64,000 nucleotides of DNA from Codonopsis lanceolata (Eukaryota; Streptophyta; Magnoliopsida; Asterales; Campanulaceae). The stretch lies in the NCBI GenBank assembly GCA_013146195.2, contig CM028380.1, positions 83,051,142-83,115,141 of the forward strand. The letters run 5' to 3'. Shown in pieces: positions 21,193 to 33,234 of the stretch. Every line of letters starts with the position of its first letter. Positions within the stretch are counted from its first letter, which is position 1. Below the pieces are notes generated by a model. The model was not told the origin of the DNA, ran no database searches, and saw only the letters and a list, made by a program, of their open reading frames with translations. A program made the position numbers and the translations under genes.

Positions 21193-22480
21193 TCAGGCAT
21201 AGTACCTTTTGAGTTTGTCGAGGTTGAAGGGCTGGACAAGATCTTCCTCATCCTGATTCGGAAGAAACACGGCACCTCCTGATCGGATCTTCTTAACGAT
21301 GTATGGTCCCATCCAGGGAGACTTCCATTTTCCTCTAGTATCAACGTAACTGGAGGGTTTTTCTCGAAGTACAAGGTCTCCAACTTGGATATCACGCCTT
21401 TGACTTTTTATTGAAAGCTCTGGCGATGCGCTACTTGATATGCCCTGTATGCCCAAAGCTAACAGCGCCGCGTCAATAATTAGGGCCAATTCTTCAGACG
21501 CCTTTGATCCAGCCAAATTCAACTTCTACTATATCAGATTCCATCATCACTCTTAATGATGGAATTTCCACTTCTATCGCTAGTACCGCCTCTATGCCAT
21601 ATGCCAGAGAGTAAGGGGTAGCCCTAGTGGGTGTGCGGACTGAAGTACGATAGCCCCAGAGGGCTAGTGGAAATTTTTATGGCCAGTCTCTTCCTGTGTC
21701 AACCATTTTTCTGATGATGTTTTCAAGTGTTTTATTGGCTGCTTCAACGACACCATTGGCTTGTGGCAGGTAAGGGGAGGATTTGTGTCTTTGGATCTTG
21801 AACTCATCGAGTAGACGATTCACGTCCCCTTTGAAATGTGAGCCGTTGTCAGAGATTATCTCGAAAGGTACCCCTATAGCGATATATAATATTGGTCCGA
21901 ATGAACTCCTGACACCTGGGCATTCAGATTTTGTAGGAAGAGGCTTCCACCCACTTTGTAAAGTAATCGGCGGCTACCAGGACATATTCATGGCCATTGG
22001 ATCCCTTCTGGTGAATTTCGACTATGACGTCAATTACCCATGTTGAGAAGGGCCAGGGGGCTGTGAGTTAGTTATATAGACGCGTGGGGGCACATGCCGC
22101 AAATTGGCAAAGCGCTGACATTTGTCGCAGTTGTCGCACTCCACCTGATACATCGCTTCGAAAGCGCATTTCAATAGTACCCTGCCGTTTGATGATTTTC
22201 TTGGATAGCATATGGCCATTCATGGGGCCCGCAGTACCACCATGTAGTTGATCCACAATTTGCTCAGCCTTAGCCCGATCGACACATAGTAAGTCGAGGC
22301 CTCCTCGATAAGGCCTCTTATATAGGTTGCCACCGCCGAGTACGACTGGGAGGCCCACCTCTCGCAGGGAGACTCTTCCTCTTTTATCTAGGCCAGAGGA
22401 TAGAGACCTTTCGAGCGTGCATTTAAGATGGTCATATTCAAGGCTCGTCAATCGCCCGTGCCCAGGCCGCATTGATTTTG
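21193..22480 (-). pseudogene. Integrase of the Ogre-like element
   Basis: In minus-strand order: an HHCC zinc domain (QLHGGTAGPMNGHML, then CDKCQRFANL after a frameshift), a catalytic core (FEIISDNGSHFKGD with the second Asp; SPYLPQANGVVEAANKTL with the Glu), PLALWGYRTSVRTPTRATPY, and a C-terminal domain (GDLVLRE, GKWKSPWMGPYIV, FNLDKLKRYYA) ending at 21193. The parts lie in different frames with several stops, for example between the core and YGIEAVLAIEV, and after the zinc domain. No chromodomain is visible, consistent with the Tat/Ogre branch. It is the 3'-most pol domain and is followed by the antisense genes. Confidence 0.85.
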
Positions 22481-23300
22481 AAACAAGATGTTTCGAGTGA
22501 CTTTCTTCCTGACTATGAATAGCTGAACATTAGTTTCTACAGGAATCTGGACTAGTGATGCAAGAGTAGCGTGTAAGCATCAACAATAATTGATTCCTAT
22601 CTCGTGCAAGGCATAATGAAACGAGATAGAACCAAATCAAGCGGCAAGTGCCGTTAATTTGGCATGATAGAGCCGCAGCTGAGATCCGGGTCGCCCATCT
22701 TCCTCGCGACTTGATTTATGATTAGGCGAGTCTCGTAGATTTCGAGATCTTTAGCCCCCTTTTGGAGAGCTTCTTCTAGGCCACAGAATACAAAGCTTCA
22801 TATTCCGTTGTATTATTTGAACATTCAACTCCAACCTTATAGCCATGAGTATGAGAGTCACCTGGATCGATTAACAAGATTCCTATGCCAAAGCCTCTTT
22901 GTTCGTGGGTCGCCAAAGAACATCCGCTAATAGGTGTCATGGTCAAGGATTTCGTGACACCTTCATCTCGGGAAACTGTGCTCGCCGCATCTTCGGCCTT
23001 CAAAGGTAGATCGCTAAGTGGTCTGCAATGACGCTTCCTTTGATAGACTTGTGTGTGACATAAGTTATGTCAAACTCGTTGAGAAGAACGGACCACTTAG
23101 CTAGTAGGCTAGACAATGATGGCTTACCGAAGATGTACTTGATAGGGTCCATTATGGATATGAGTTTGATGGACCTTCGCTGAGATAGGTTTCGAGCATC
23201 CGAGTGGCCTGCACTCAGACTAGCCAAGCAGCCTTTTCTCCAACACCGAATAATTTAGCTCGCTTCCTTGTAGTTTCCTACTTATGAAGTATATGGCATT
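22481..23300 (-). pseudogene. Tandem RNase H region of the Ogre-like element
   Basis: The minus strand gives RT-associated RNase H phrases (DPIKYIFGKPSLSSLLAKWS, LNEFDITYVTHKSIKG, VIADHLA), then a second, archaeal-type RNase H (EQRGFGIGILLIDPGDS, YKVGVECSNNTTEYEALYS). Two RNase H domains in tandem are a known feature of the Tat/Ogre lineage. The second keeps the NNTTEYEAL block with its catalytic Glu, but the expected FDGA start is degraded. Several frameshifts; inactive. Confidence 0.8.
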
Positions 23301-24579
23301 TTCAATGTAGGAATATTCTTTCTCTTCGGTGAGCATAGCCCCTACTGACGTGTCTATGACGGTTAAGTATATGAGGAGAGGTTTATGTGGGGTATGAAGG
23401 AGCTAGCAAATGGGGGATTGGTAAGGTAGGCTTTTATTTCTCGAAGGCTATGGCACTTTTCGTCCTGCACTTGGTCGGTATTCTTTTTTAGGAGTTTAAA
23501 GAGGGGCTCACATGTGGTGGTTAGTCGTCTGATGAAACGATCGATTCATCGCAACCGCCTAGGAAGCCTTTGACTTCAAGCTGAGTTTTCTGGTTGTGGC
23601 ATTTCTAGGATCGCTCTGATCTTTGCTGGCTCGATCTCGATGCCTTGCTCAATTACTAAGAATCCCAGGACTTTGCCTCTAGTAACCCCAAATGTGCATT
23701 TGGTGGGGATTAAGCTTCATTTGGTGCTTCCTTAGTCTTTCGAAGAACTTTCGAAGATATTTGATGTGGGCACCTTTGGCATCGCTGGAATGCACGATCA
23801 TGTCATCAACATAGACCTCCATTTCTTTATTGATCATGTCGTGGAAGAGGGTGGTGCCCTCCGGTAAGTGGCTCGCATTCTTCAAATTCCAAATGGCTTG
23901 ACAGTATAACAATAAGTACCCCAGGGAATAGTGAATGAGGTCTTCTCCTGGTCTTTTGCTGCCATTTTGATTTGATTATAGCCTAGCATGTCGTCGACGA
24001 AGGATCGGACTTTGTGAGCTGCGACGGCATCTACCACAATATCAATGTTGGGCAGGGGAAAGTCATCTTTGGGCGACGCCTTGTTGAGGTCGCGAAGTCT
24101 ACACGTATTCTCGACTTTCCCGCTGGGCTTGGGAACCGGCCACTATATTGACGTACCATATCGGGTATTCAACTACCCGAATGAAGTTGACGCGCAAATT
24201 TCATGATTTCTTCTTGACTTGTAGTGACCATTCTCGCTTGATGCGGTGGAGATTCTGTTGACTGGGCGAGCATCCTGATATGGGAATTGGTGCTCGACTA
24301 TGCCGGATCCAGCCGAGCCGCATATCTTCAGACTGTGCAAATATGTCTATGAATTATTTGAGGAGATCAATGAGTGCCTTTCTTTTTGGATCTTGGAGGT
24401 AATTTCCGATTCTGACTTCTTTGATTTCATTGTCCAGCCCAAGATTGATAGTAAACAAGTCTCCAGTAGTTGCTGATGAATGTCCATGTTCCTGGTACTC
24501 AACTGACTTTGCAAGCTCAAGTAGATAATTTTTATCTTTTGGGTCCATTTTATTAAATGACTCATTATCATAATTATTA
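23301..24579 (-). pseudogene. Reverse transcriptase of the Ogre-like element
   Basis: The catalytic box reads EVYVDDMIVHSS (near 23795..23830, minus), followed by YLRKFFERLRKHQMKLNPHQ, the usual thumb-side phrase. The N-terminal part appears nearer 24350..24530 as INLGLDNEIKEVRIGNYL and KRKALIDLL. Between them are many stops and frame changes. Its 5' side is bordered by a Stowaway-like MITE at 24580, so the first codons before it belong to the MITE rather than to pol. Confidence 0.8.
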
Positions 24580-24836
24580 CTCCCTCCGTCCCTAAATAAT
24601 CGCCCTAGTTGACCCAAGCATTACGCTTAAGAAAACAACCGACTTGATTATTTATATTGGTTTAATGTGTAGTTTTCTTTAATGTCTATGTGTATGTGGC
24701 CCATAATTAAAGTAGAGTGAAAAAGTAAGGGTAAAGTGGTAAAAGTGATGTTCTAAAAAGGTAAGTTTCAAAGTGGACAATTATTTTGGGACGGACAAAA
24801 AAGGAAAGGAGGACAATAATTTAGGGACGGAGGGAG
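24580..24836 (+). mobile_element. Stowaway-like MITE A (257 bp) in Ogre pol
   Basis: Terminal inverted repeats CTCCCTCCGTCCC and GGGACGGAGGGAG, flanked by TA at 24578..24579 and 24837..24838. Internal sequence matches MITEs B, C and D of this window. No coding capacity. Confidence 0.9.
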
Positions 24837-25155
24837 TATGATTTAATGCGTCTTTTAAAGTAGGTGCAACTAAGGAATAAGCAAAGACATTTATATTATC
24901 ATTAAAAACATACTGTACAGGGGTTATTACATTGTTGAGGACCTAGGGTTTGAGATCCTCAACTTTATATAGCGGATCGGTAGATGACAAATCCGTAAAG
25001 CTAGGGGAAAAAGTAGGGATAATATATCCAAAGCGGTCTACCAAGTCTCGGTGTCGAGCGACCGGTCATGGTGTACCATCCCTCGGCAGAGGCTTATTAG
25101 AAATAGACTCAAACTCACAGGAGCTTTTCATAATCGCGATTCTGCCTATCATGCC

Positions 25156-25731
25156 CTAAAACCTGCTCTCTAGACCGTCATCATCTAGCAGGGCCAAAGC
25201 ATAATCATCTTGGTCTATAGAACAAGTATTTTCAATGGTGACAGTCTTATATGCAATGTTACGGGGCTCCAGGGTTACATGTTCCATTCTTTCTGTGGGA
25301 CGATTGACATCTTCAAAGATTTCCCAACCAGGGCATCTTTTTCCATTCTGGTCTAACCAGGGCTCATGAAACATGAGATAGGCTTCAGTTTCCCCCTTTC
25401 TTACAAAGTAACCATTTAAGGTTTTTCTATAGGGTTGGAGAGGGGGATATTTATAAGGATGCTTTTCTCTTTCTGCCTTTCTTTTCTCACGTTTCTGTTT
25501 CATGACAGCGGCTACCTCAGCTGGAGTAGGCGTGTATCCTAGACCAAAAGGAGGGATACATTCCCTAAGTTCATCCTGGACTAAATTAACAAGTCCTTGC
25601 TGACTTCTGTAGAGACCTAGACCAGGCATATAACTCATTTTCCAAAACATGTTTAAAGGGACCATGTTTTCTAGGGAGGTGACTTTCTTTCCAAAGGATG
25701 TCGGCCGACCATATTCAATAGTGTTGACCAC
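25156..25731 (-). pseudogene. Protease-RT linker with G-patch-like motif, Ogre-like element
   Basis: An open stretch of 191 codons. It contains YMPGLGLYRSQQGLVNLVQ, resembling the glycine-patch segment found after the protease in Ogre-type polyproteins. A Lys/Glu-rich basic region (KQKREKRKAEREKH) follows, then a Pro/Arg segment. It overlaps the protease reading in another frame by about 60 bp, so a frameshift separates them. No enzymatic residues are expected here. Its role in the element is unknown. Confidence 0.6.
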
Positions 25732-26603
25732 GCCTTGGGGATAACCTCAAAACCATCGAGAAAAATACCGTTGTCCTCATGTTCTATCTCGAGGATTGGG
25801 ATATCCTCGTTTTCATTATTCTCCACGATCTTATCGGCCAGAATAATTACTATGTGGTCATCGTGGATGAATTTGACACGTTGGTGTAATGAAGAGGCTA
25901 CCCCCTTTACCCCATGGATCCAAGGGCGTCCCAACAACAGGCTAAAAGTGGTTGGTATATCCAGGACTTGGAACTCAACTGGCATGTTTAGCGGTCCAAT
26001 AGTTAACATTAAAGTGACCACCCCTAAGACACATCGACTAGTGTTGTCGTATGCCTTAACTGTCTGCGAGGAAGGAGTGAGTTCTGATATTTTTATTCCC
26101 AGTTTGGCTAACGTCTTTGGCCGGGCAGACATACATTCAATGAAGACCCAAGTATCTATCCGAACCTCGGGAACCCATTTCTCCAAAATTCCCACAGTGA
26201 TATGAAGAGCATCAATGTGGTTGGTTCCTTCCTTTGGCAGATCTAGATCAGTGAACATTATTACGTTCCTAAAGTGAATGTTCCCGATCATCTTAGTAAG
26301 CTCATTTGGGGAGGTTTCAATGGGAATGACCGTCTAACTTAGTGACTTAGCCAGTGCATCACGGTGGGTCTTAGAAGCACATAGTAGGCCCCAGATGGAA
26401 ATGTTGGCCTGAGTTTTCTTCATCTGAGTCAATAAAGTATCTTCCACCATTTTTTGCCCCAAAGATTCATTGCATTTGATCTTTTCCAGAGTGGTCACCT
26501 CTTTTCGGGTTTGGCTGGTAGGCTCGGCCAGATCGGGTAAGGTGGCTAACATCTCCACCAACCCAAGTGGCTTCCTCAATGTTACAAGTGTTTTGGCTAC
26601 CAA
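25671..26603 (-). pseudogene. Protease of the Ogre-like element, active site degraded
   Basis: Minus-strand reading with LLGRPWIHGVKGV, LHQRVKFI and SSQTVKAYDN, characteristic of Ogre/Tat retropepsins. Where the family has an active-site DNGS/DTGA, this copy reads RIDTWVFIECM, so the glycine of the catalytic motif is lost. A stop at about 26334 separates the upstream part (26334..26603). Not expected to be functional. Confidence 0.75.
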
Positions 26604-26692
26604 GGATGGTGTCCCAAGAGAGCATATTACAACTGGGCTCTTTTATGGATAAGGATGGAGGGATAGGGACAAGGATATATGGAAATGGATGT

Positions 26693-28567
26693 TTATTTAT
26701 TTTCAAACTTGGGAACACAAGAGTTTTCATCAACCTCAATCATGTTGACTTGTGGTAGGGGGTTATTGACTATATTTGGTCTGGGTGAAGGTTTTTCAAT
26801 AACCTTATCATCTATCAAGTCCTGGATAGCATTTTTTAGGGTATAACATTTGTCGGTGAGGCGAACACTGGAGCGATGGTATTCACAGTACTGGGCATGG
26901 TTCCAAATCCTGGGCAGGGGGTTTGGCGGCTTATAATTCTCCAACGGCTTTAGCACTCCTTGTGCCATTAGCCCCGCAGATCACTGGCATCGGGAGCTTC
27001 ATAGCTCATCATAATGTTGATTCTGATTTCTGAAATTTCTGTTCGGGCCATTATTTCCTCCCACTGCATTGATAGACCTGCCCGACCCATAGTACCATGG
27101 AACGTAACTATAATTCGGGTAGAAAATGGGGCCGAGGCATTTCTACCATATTGACTACCGGGTCAGGCAAATGCCTTTCCTTTGGAGTAACGAAAGAACT
27201 AGGAGGCGTATTGGTTTTTAGTTGCCCACCAGATATCATCATCAATACAGTCCTATCTCCACTATTTCTTTGAAATTGGTGTAGGGAGATACCGCATATG
27301 TTCCGTAAATGGGTTCGAGATTTTAATGAACATTCTGGATGACTCTACGGATCAGTTTGTCAAAGGTTCAAGGCAATTTTCTTTTCCACCGACCGCAAAC
27401 TCAAGCAGTTTTTCTCTTTGGGTGCACGACTCAAGGTCCCTCCTATTTTCAGGATTGGTGTTGTCTTTGTACCTTTCAAGGAATGCCTCAGCTATCTGGT
27501 CCCAAGTATTTAGGGTGCTACTATCGGACAACATCGCCATTGCTTGCGCCTCACTAAGGTGAGGTGAAAATTGGAAGCCATAGCCTCAAAGCTAGCTCCC
27601 TCGACCGCATGCCATTGGAATAAGATCTCAAATGGGATATAGGGCATCCAGTCCCATCAAACTTTTCTATGTCAGGCATTTTGAACTTTGAGGGTAGGAT
27701 TGCTGAAGGCTGCAATGCTAGAGCTCGCGTAGAAAATTCCCCTTTATTGAGAAGTTTAAGCATCATGGCCTTCATATTTTCCATGTTTGTCTCCATTTTG
27801 GTGGCTGGGGGAGTTGGTTGTTGGTATATACTTGTTGGATTAGGGAAGGTTGGGTTAATTTCTGGCTGAGGGATCTGGTGAGGATTCTGGGCTGGATATG
27901 GGTTCTGGGTTGGATATGGATATTGGGCATTATAAGGACTCTGGGTTGGATATGGGTATTGGGTTGGATAAAGGTCCTGAGTTGGTAGGTTTTGGACAAA
28001 GATAGGATTCTCGAAGTTGGCGGGTTTTGCTAGTGTATGGATTCCGGGTTAATGGGTTTCGGGGCGTATATGGAGTCTCGGGCGGGTTATTAAAGGTTTC
28101 TACTGGCGACCAGGATCATTGAAAGGTAAGTATGTGGTAACTTGGCCTGGTGGGTTAAAGCTTTTTGGGTCCATATGTGGGCTATTTAGGAGTGGGTTAA
28201 TTATAGGAAAAGGGAGGTCATTTGGGCTTTGGGGAATATTGGTGTTTGGGAGAGGGTATGGAGGATAGGACGAGTAAGGACTGGTGTTTGGGTAGTAGGG
28301 ACTTGGTGGAGGATTGGGATTCAAGGTAGTGGTAATATTTGGTGGGTTAGTGTTTGGCTAAGGAGCTGGGTTTGAAGGCACATGAGATGTTGATGCTTCC
28401 TTGGGGATTATAGGGGAAGAATTTACCTCACCACTGGATTTTAGACTTTGGACCAGACTCGCTATTTGGCTCATCATACGGTCAGTCGCTGCACCCAAAT
28501 TCTGGTCTAGCCACTATTGCATTGCCGGAGTTGGAGCGTACCCTGGAGCCCCTGAATCTATACCCAT
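26693..28567 (-). pseudogene. gag of the Ogre-like element
   Basis: The likely start is the minus ATG at 28567 (MGIDSGAPGYAP). A Pro/Asn/Tyr-rich N-terminal region follows (NPPPSPYYPNTSPYSSYPPY near 28300), then low-complexity QPRTHIQP repeats (27850..27950). The core has LPSKFKMPDIEKFDGTG and WDQIAEAFLERYKDNTNP, and the C-terminal knuckle reads YCEYHRSSVRLTDKCYTLKN, where the usual second His is Arg. Multiple stops and frame changes separate the parts. Domain order and phrases match Ogre-type gag. Confidence 0.8.
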
Positions 28568-29972
28568 AGCAGCATCGCTCACTTTCTCGCTACCATACCG
28601 CTCGGATCATGACGCCTCGAACCGATTCTCGCCCTTTGTCCGATCTCGAAAGTGATATCCTCTCGATTCGATTTCTGCAGACTACTTTCCAGATCAACCG
28701 GCCAAGCATTATTTCTTCCTTTCCAAATTCGGGCCGCTTATGAGGAAAATGGGTTTGGAGGTATCGAAGGTCGGGCCGAGGCTTTTCGGCTTGGAGTACA
28801 CAAGTGCCTTTTTATTAGTATATTTTTTTATTTTTTTATTTTGTTCCCTACAATTGACCAGATAAGCACCCGCTTTATTTTAACAGTCTCAGAACTTTTC
28901 CTGGAATAGTGGATTCTTTCTCCAGAGTATAGAACCAACGTATTCCACCTACCTTTCGACTCCCCAGGACTGGACTGGTCCCAGGCGAAGGGCCTATACT
29001 CTTTCCAGGATTCACCATCCGAAATGGTCTAGGTCGAACATCTGAGAATAATAAATCAGCCCATGTTATTTATTTATTTATTTATTATTTATTTTTTTAT
29101 GCGCACTTATTTATCTTTTCTGACTTGCGCATTTTTTTTATATTTTTTTTACATATCACCCTTTTTTTTTGACAGGGGCTGACTCACAATCTAGAGATGC
29201 AAAAACCGGTCAGTCTATGAAGTGTCCTGAGAATCTATATGCATTCTAACATTGGCTCATGCAGGGGGTAGGCTGGCCATGGTGTAGGGTAACAGTTCGA
29301 AATATACTTATATGCGTGCACGTGTGTGCGGTATCTAGAAAGCAGTAAAATCTTTATTTATTTTTTTTACAGATATATAAACAGAAAAAAATAAAACAGA
29401 TATGGCATGTCTTGCTGTTATGTGTGGATTTTCTCGGCTTTTTAATTTGAGCGCGAGCAAGCAAGCACACCATTTTTAAGAAATAGAAAGAAAAGTGGGG
29501 AAACTATCTATCCCTATAAATTACAAATTTGGTCCTATGTCCCCGAAACAAAATGACAGAATGAATGCAGATATGTGCAAATGTACAGAATAATAGAAAA
29601 AGGAAAAATGAACAGAAAGAAATAATAATACAGAGCCGGAGATAAAGCAATAATTAAAAATAAAGTCTCGGCCCTCTTATTGTGCTGCCCGGAATTTTAT
29701 TTGTAACATATATAATATATATTATTTTTTTCGATTTTTTTATTTTATTTTTTTGATTTTTTTTATATTTTTAAATACACCTGTAACAGTTATCGGAATG
29801 AAACTGCTGCAAGATGGAGGATCATATCCACAAATATAGGCACAGATGTATAGGAACGCAATATTCAAATACGTAAATTAATATAACAAACATATTTTAG
29901 CCAGAAACAAATAAAAACAAAAAAGTTTTATTTTTTGAGTCTAGCCCTCCATTTTATTTAAAATAAAACAAC
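28568..29972 (-). other. 5' leader region of the Ogre-like element
   Basis: Lies between primer site and gag in element sense. It contains AT-rich simple repeats (TTTA runs near 29070, T-runs at 29130..29170 and 29720..29780) and no supported ORF. Ogre elements often carry an extra ORF upstream of gag; none is recognisable here. Confidence 0.5.
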
Positions 29973-29990
29973 TCCCCAGCAGAGTTGCCA
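29973..29990 (-). other. Primer-binding site of the Ogre-like element
   Basis: Minus strand TGGCAACTCTGCTGGGGA, one base from the end of the right LTR. It begins with TGG, complementary to a tRNA CCA end, and is close to the TGGCGACTC-type site used in Ogre/Tat elements (tRNA-Arg type, from memory of the family). It fixes the element's orientation. Confidence 0.75.
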
Positions 29991-29991
29991 C

Positions 29992-32499
29992 TGTGGGTTC
30001 CAGGGACGTGCGCCCGCGCCCCACGCGCCCTTGGATAGGGGGTGCACGTACGTGCGGATGCGGTGACACCACTGTTCTCGTTCCACCCTCCCTTGTTTAG
30101 GGGAAGACGAAATCAAAAGTGCGAGAGGAGTGCTATCTATGATAGCGCGTTGGAATGCGTCTCGGTTGCCTTTAGTGGATTTTTAATCCAATATGGGAAC
30201 TTGTTGTTTCCCACATCAAGTTATCCCTTTTTTAGGGGATACCAGGATATGGGAAGGCATCACCCTTTCATTCACATTTTTCCTTTTTTAGGGGAGAACG
30301 GAAAAGTGCAAAAAAGGAGTGTTGCGAGGCCCCACTGGATCCAAAAAGTTTTAGAGTCGGCATCTTTATTTTAAGGAAAAATAAAGCCAAACCAAAAAAA
30401 TAAATAAATAAATAAACCAGAGAAAAAGAAAACGGGTTCGGAGGCTAAGTTACGTGTTGGGAAGGTGCTAGGCACCTGACTCACCCTTTCGGTCTCAAAA
30501 GAGTTTTTGGCTAAAATATGCTTATTGTTATACTTATTTAGCAGATAAATAAAACATTAAAATACAGGAAATTAAACAAATACATCCGTGGCTACATTAT
30601 TTACGGACTTGCAGTCATTTCCTTACAATAATTACAATTGTATTTAAAAATATTTGGTCATTATAACGGTTCTTTTACATAATATTTCATATTCTAATCC
30701 GGGCAGCACAACGGCTTATTTTGACTACATTGTGCCGGATTTAAATAACAACTTTAAATAAAAAAATGAACAAGTAAATAGAACGCCCTTAAAGGCTATT
30801 ACCTTTTAGAGCGGTAGTGTGCTCGCTCTGTCCTTCAGGGAGAGGGAGTCTTTTTTTGTTGTTGTTGTGTGGTTGTTGTTTTGATTTGGGCAGAGTGACT
30901 GCTTATTTTGGATGACTTTGGCTTGTTCACTCGGGCAGAGTAACAGCTTATTTCTGATGGTTTTTGGCCTTTTGGTTGGGCGGAATAACGGCTTAGTATT
31001 TGTGTAATTCTGCTCATTACTCGGGCAGAGTAACGGCTTACTTTGGGATTTTTGGGCCGGGGAAGTAAGGTGGATACCTAACTACTAGGCTAGGGATCAC
31101 TTATAATCAGTGGATTTTTATTTTGGCAGAGTTTGAACGGGGTTTGGGATCTTTGGTGGGCTACACTCTCTTATCTCACACCTCTCGCTAAAATTTTCTC
31201 TCAGCGTCGAAGGAACGCGGAGATAGAGAGAGCAACAGAGTTTCTTCATGATCAAAATCTCTTGAACACTGGAGGAGCCCAGCACACTTATTTATAGGTC
31301 GGACGAAGGAGTCATCGGGAATTTCTTGGTTTCTTCAGCCGGCTTCAACCACTTGTACACCATGCTTCGCGAGTTGCACAATGCGTTAAGTCTGAGAGCT
31401 ACAGTAGCTCATCTGGCGCCGACACATCCCCCCCTTGGCGCGGCGCCCAGCAAGCTTTTAAGTCGCGCCAAGTAGGGGTGTGCACGGGCCCTAAGCCCGC
31501 GGGCATTGGCAATGCCCAGTATGGGCCCATCAAGCAGCGGGCATTAGATTTAAAAGCCCAGTACTATTGATCAACCCACGGGCATTAGTGGACGGGCTTC
31601 AAACGGGCATTAGACGGGCACGGGCTTCAGCCCATTTGTTTATGTTTTTAAATAATTTTACTGTTTTCTCATTCAAACTTTGGGTCTCAGCTTTCAGCCC
31701 ATCAATTCATTGCCATGAACTTTTTTTTTCAAACTATTATAGTTGCAAATTTGAAATAAAACACAGTTGAAGTGAAAGAAAAAAAAGAGAAGCAACTAAG
31801 TTAAAATATAAATTCAGTATGTAGTAAACGGATTCATATAACTCGACATTACCGATGTCAAATTTTAATCTTGCATGTGATGAGATTGAGAATAGAATAT
31901 CAATAGATGTATAGATGATTGAGTAATTAATTATTAAAATAATAGGGTTTAACTTTTAGGTTTTTATTTTTAGCAATAGCTTTATTAGTTGAAGTGTATT
32001 ATACTATTACTATATTTATAGATTATAATTTATAACTTATAATATATAAATATAGTAATAGTATAATACACATAAATTAAATATATAGGATTTGATCAAA
32101 GATCTATAATTAAAAAAATTAAAAAAGTTATCATAGAAGAGGGACGGGCTGGCATAAGCAGAGGGAGCGTTGAAGGCCCAAGAGAGCCGAGACCACTGGC
32201 ATTTGACTAATCTAAAGCCCAGTACTATGTAGTGCCCATGGGCACGGGCTCCATGGGCCGGGCACTGACGGGCTTTAACGGGCTTGATGGGCATTGACGG
32301 GCTCTGCTCACCCCTAGCGCCAAGGCACTATTAAAGTTCCAATTTTGACACTTTCACCCCTCGCAATTAACTGTTTTGCGCATCATACTTTGCCTTTCGC
32401 ATTTTTGACTCCTGTAACTTGACATTTGTTAAGTTTGAATAGTTCTTGATATCATATGTCAAAGTCACATATCAGGGGTACGAAATTGGGGTGTCTACA
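29992..32499 (-). repeat. 5' LTR of the Ogre/Tat-like element (right in window)
   Basis: Same termini as the left LTR. Without the hAT element (31473..32316) and its extra 8-bp duplication it is about 1656 bp. It carries the four 45-bp repeats at 30888..31067. It ends at 32499, after which RNase H of the older host element resumes directly. Confidence 0.9.
31473..32316. mobile_element. Non-autonomous hAT element 2 (844 bp) in the right LTR
   Basis: Perfect 8-bp duplication GCGCCAAG (31465..31472 and 32317..32324). Termini TAGGGGTGTGCACGGG and ...CTGCTCACCCCTA. Both ends carry repeated GGGCAT/ACGGGC motifs; the middle is AT-rich with a TATA-rich palindromic stretch around 32000..32070. The left LTR has the uninterrupted site near 13731. 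Confidence 0.93.
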
Positions 32500-33234
32500 C
32501 CTGCGCGGTAACAAAGAGTTCGAGTGGAATGAAGAATGCGCCAAAGCCCTCGAGCAGCTCAGGGAATAACTTGGCAGACCGCCATTGTACGTGTACTTAG
32601 CGGCCACAGACCAAGCTGTGGCCGTCGTTTTAGTTAGAGCAGAGGTAGGAATTCAAAAACTTGTGTACTATGTATCCAAGGCACTCAGTCCTATTGAGGG
32701 TCATTATTTTAATGTAGAAAAATTAGCTTACTCCCTTGTCATAGCTGCCTGAAAATTAAGGGCTTATTTTTTTGCACATGTAATCATAGTATACATAGAC
32801 GCGCCGTAGCGCAAAGTCCTCCGCAAGCCTGATTCATCGGGTAGACTACTCAATTGGTCAATCAAGCTCATAGAATTCCACATCGACTACCAACCCAGGC
32901 GAGCAATCAAGAATCAAGCCTTGGTTGATTTCTTGAAGCTCAACAACGAACAGAGTCCGGGCACGAGCAACTTCCATGGCTCCGTCCTAATGCTGGGACC
33001 TTTATGTGGACGGTGTACCGAGCAAAGCCAGGAACAGAGCTAGCATCCTTCTCATAGCTCCCGACCAGATCATAGAGTTTGAATTGGCTCTCCACTTCAA
33101 GTTCCTTACCTCCAACAACCTGGCCGAGTATGAAGCAATGATCTTCGGTCTTGAGCTCACAGTCGACATGGGCGTAGAAGCGGTCACAGTGTACTCGGAT
33201 TCACAACTAGTAGTGAACCAAGTCCAGGGGGAAT
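32500..33234 (+). pseudogene. RNase H regions of the host Tat-type element
   Basis: Continues the reading broken at 12060: NKEFEWNEECAKALEQL (RT connection), YVYLAATDQAVAVVLVRAE, VYYVSKALSPIEGHYFNVEK (RT-type RNase H), IDYQPRRAIKNQALVDFL. An archaeal-type second RNase H follows, with YVDGVPSK (degenerate start), NNLAEYEAMIFGLEL and VTVYSDSQLVVNQVQGE. Stops are present near 32568 and in the segment 32750..32820. It is interrupted again by a hAT at 33235 and finishes after 34842. The two RNase H domains support the Tat assignment. Confidence 0.82.

Larger units (their letters stand above)
12061..32499 (-). mobile_element. Ogre/Tat-like LTR retrotransposon, about 20.4 kb, minus orientation
   Basis: Two direct LTRs (12061..13903 and 29992..32499, the latter enlarged by a hAT) have the ends TGTGGGTTCC...GTGTCTACA on the plus strand, that is TGTAGACACC...GGAACCCACA in element sense. 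Flanks CCTGT (12056..12060) and CCTGC (32500..32504) are a 5-bp duplication with one mismatch. A primer-binding site borders the right LTR and a purine tract borders the left one, so the element reads on the minus strand. The order gag, protease, RT, RNase H, integrase, antisense genes, LTR and the size fit the Ogre/Tat lineage. It lies between RT and RNase H of the older host element. Confidence 0.92.

Noticed and set aside
12061..32499. An active Ogre-type retrotransposon
   Set aside because: LTRs differ, the protease active site is lost, and every gag-pol domain has stops or frameshifts.
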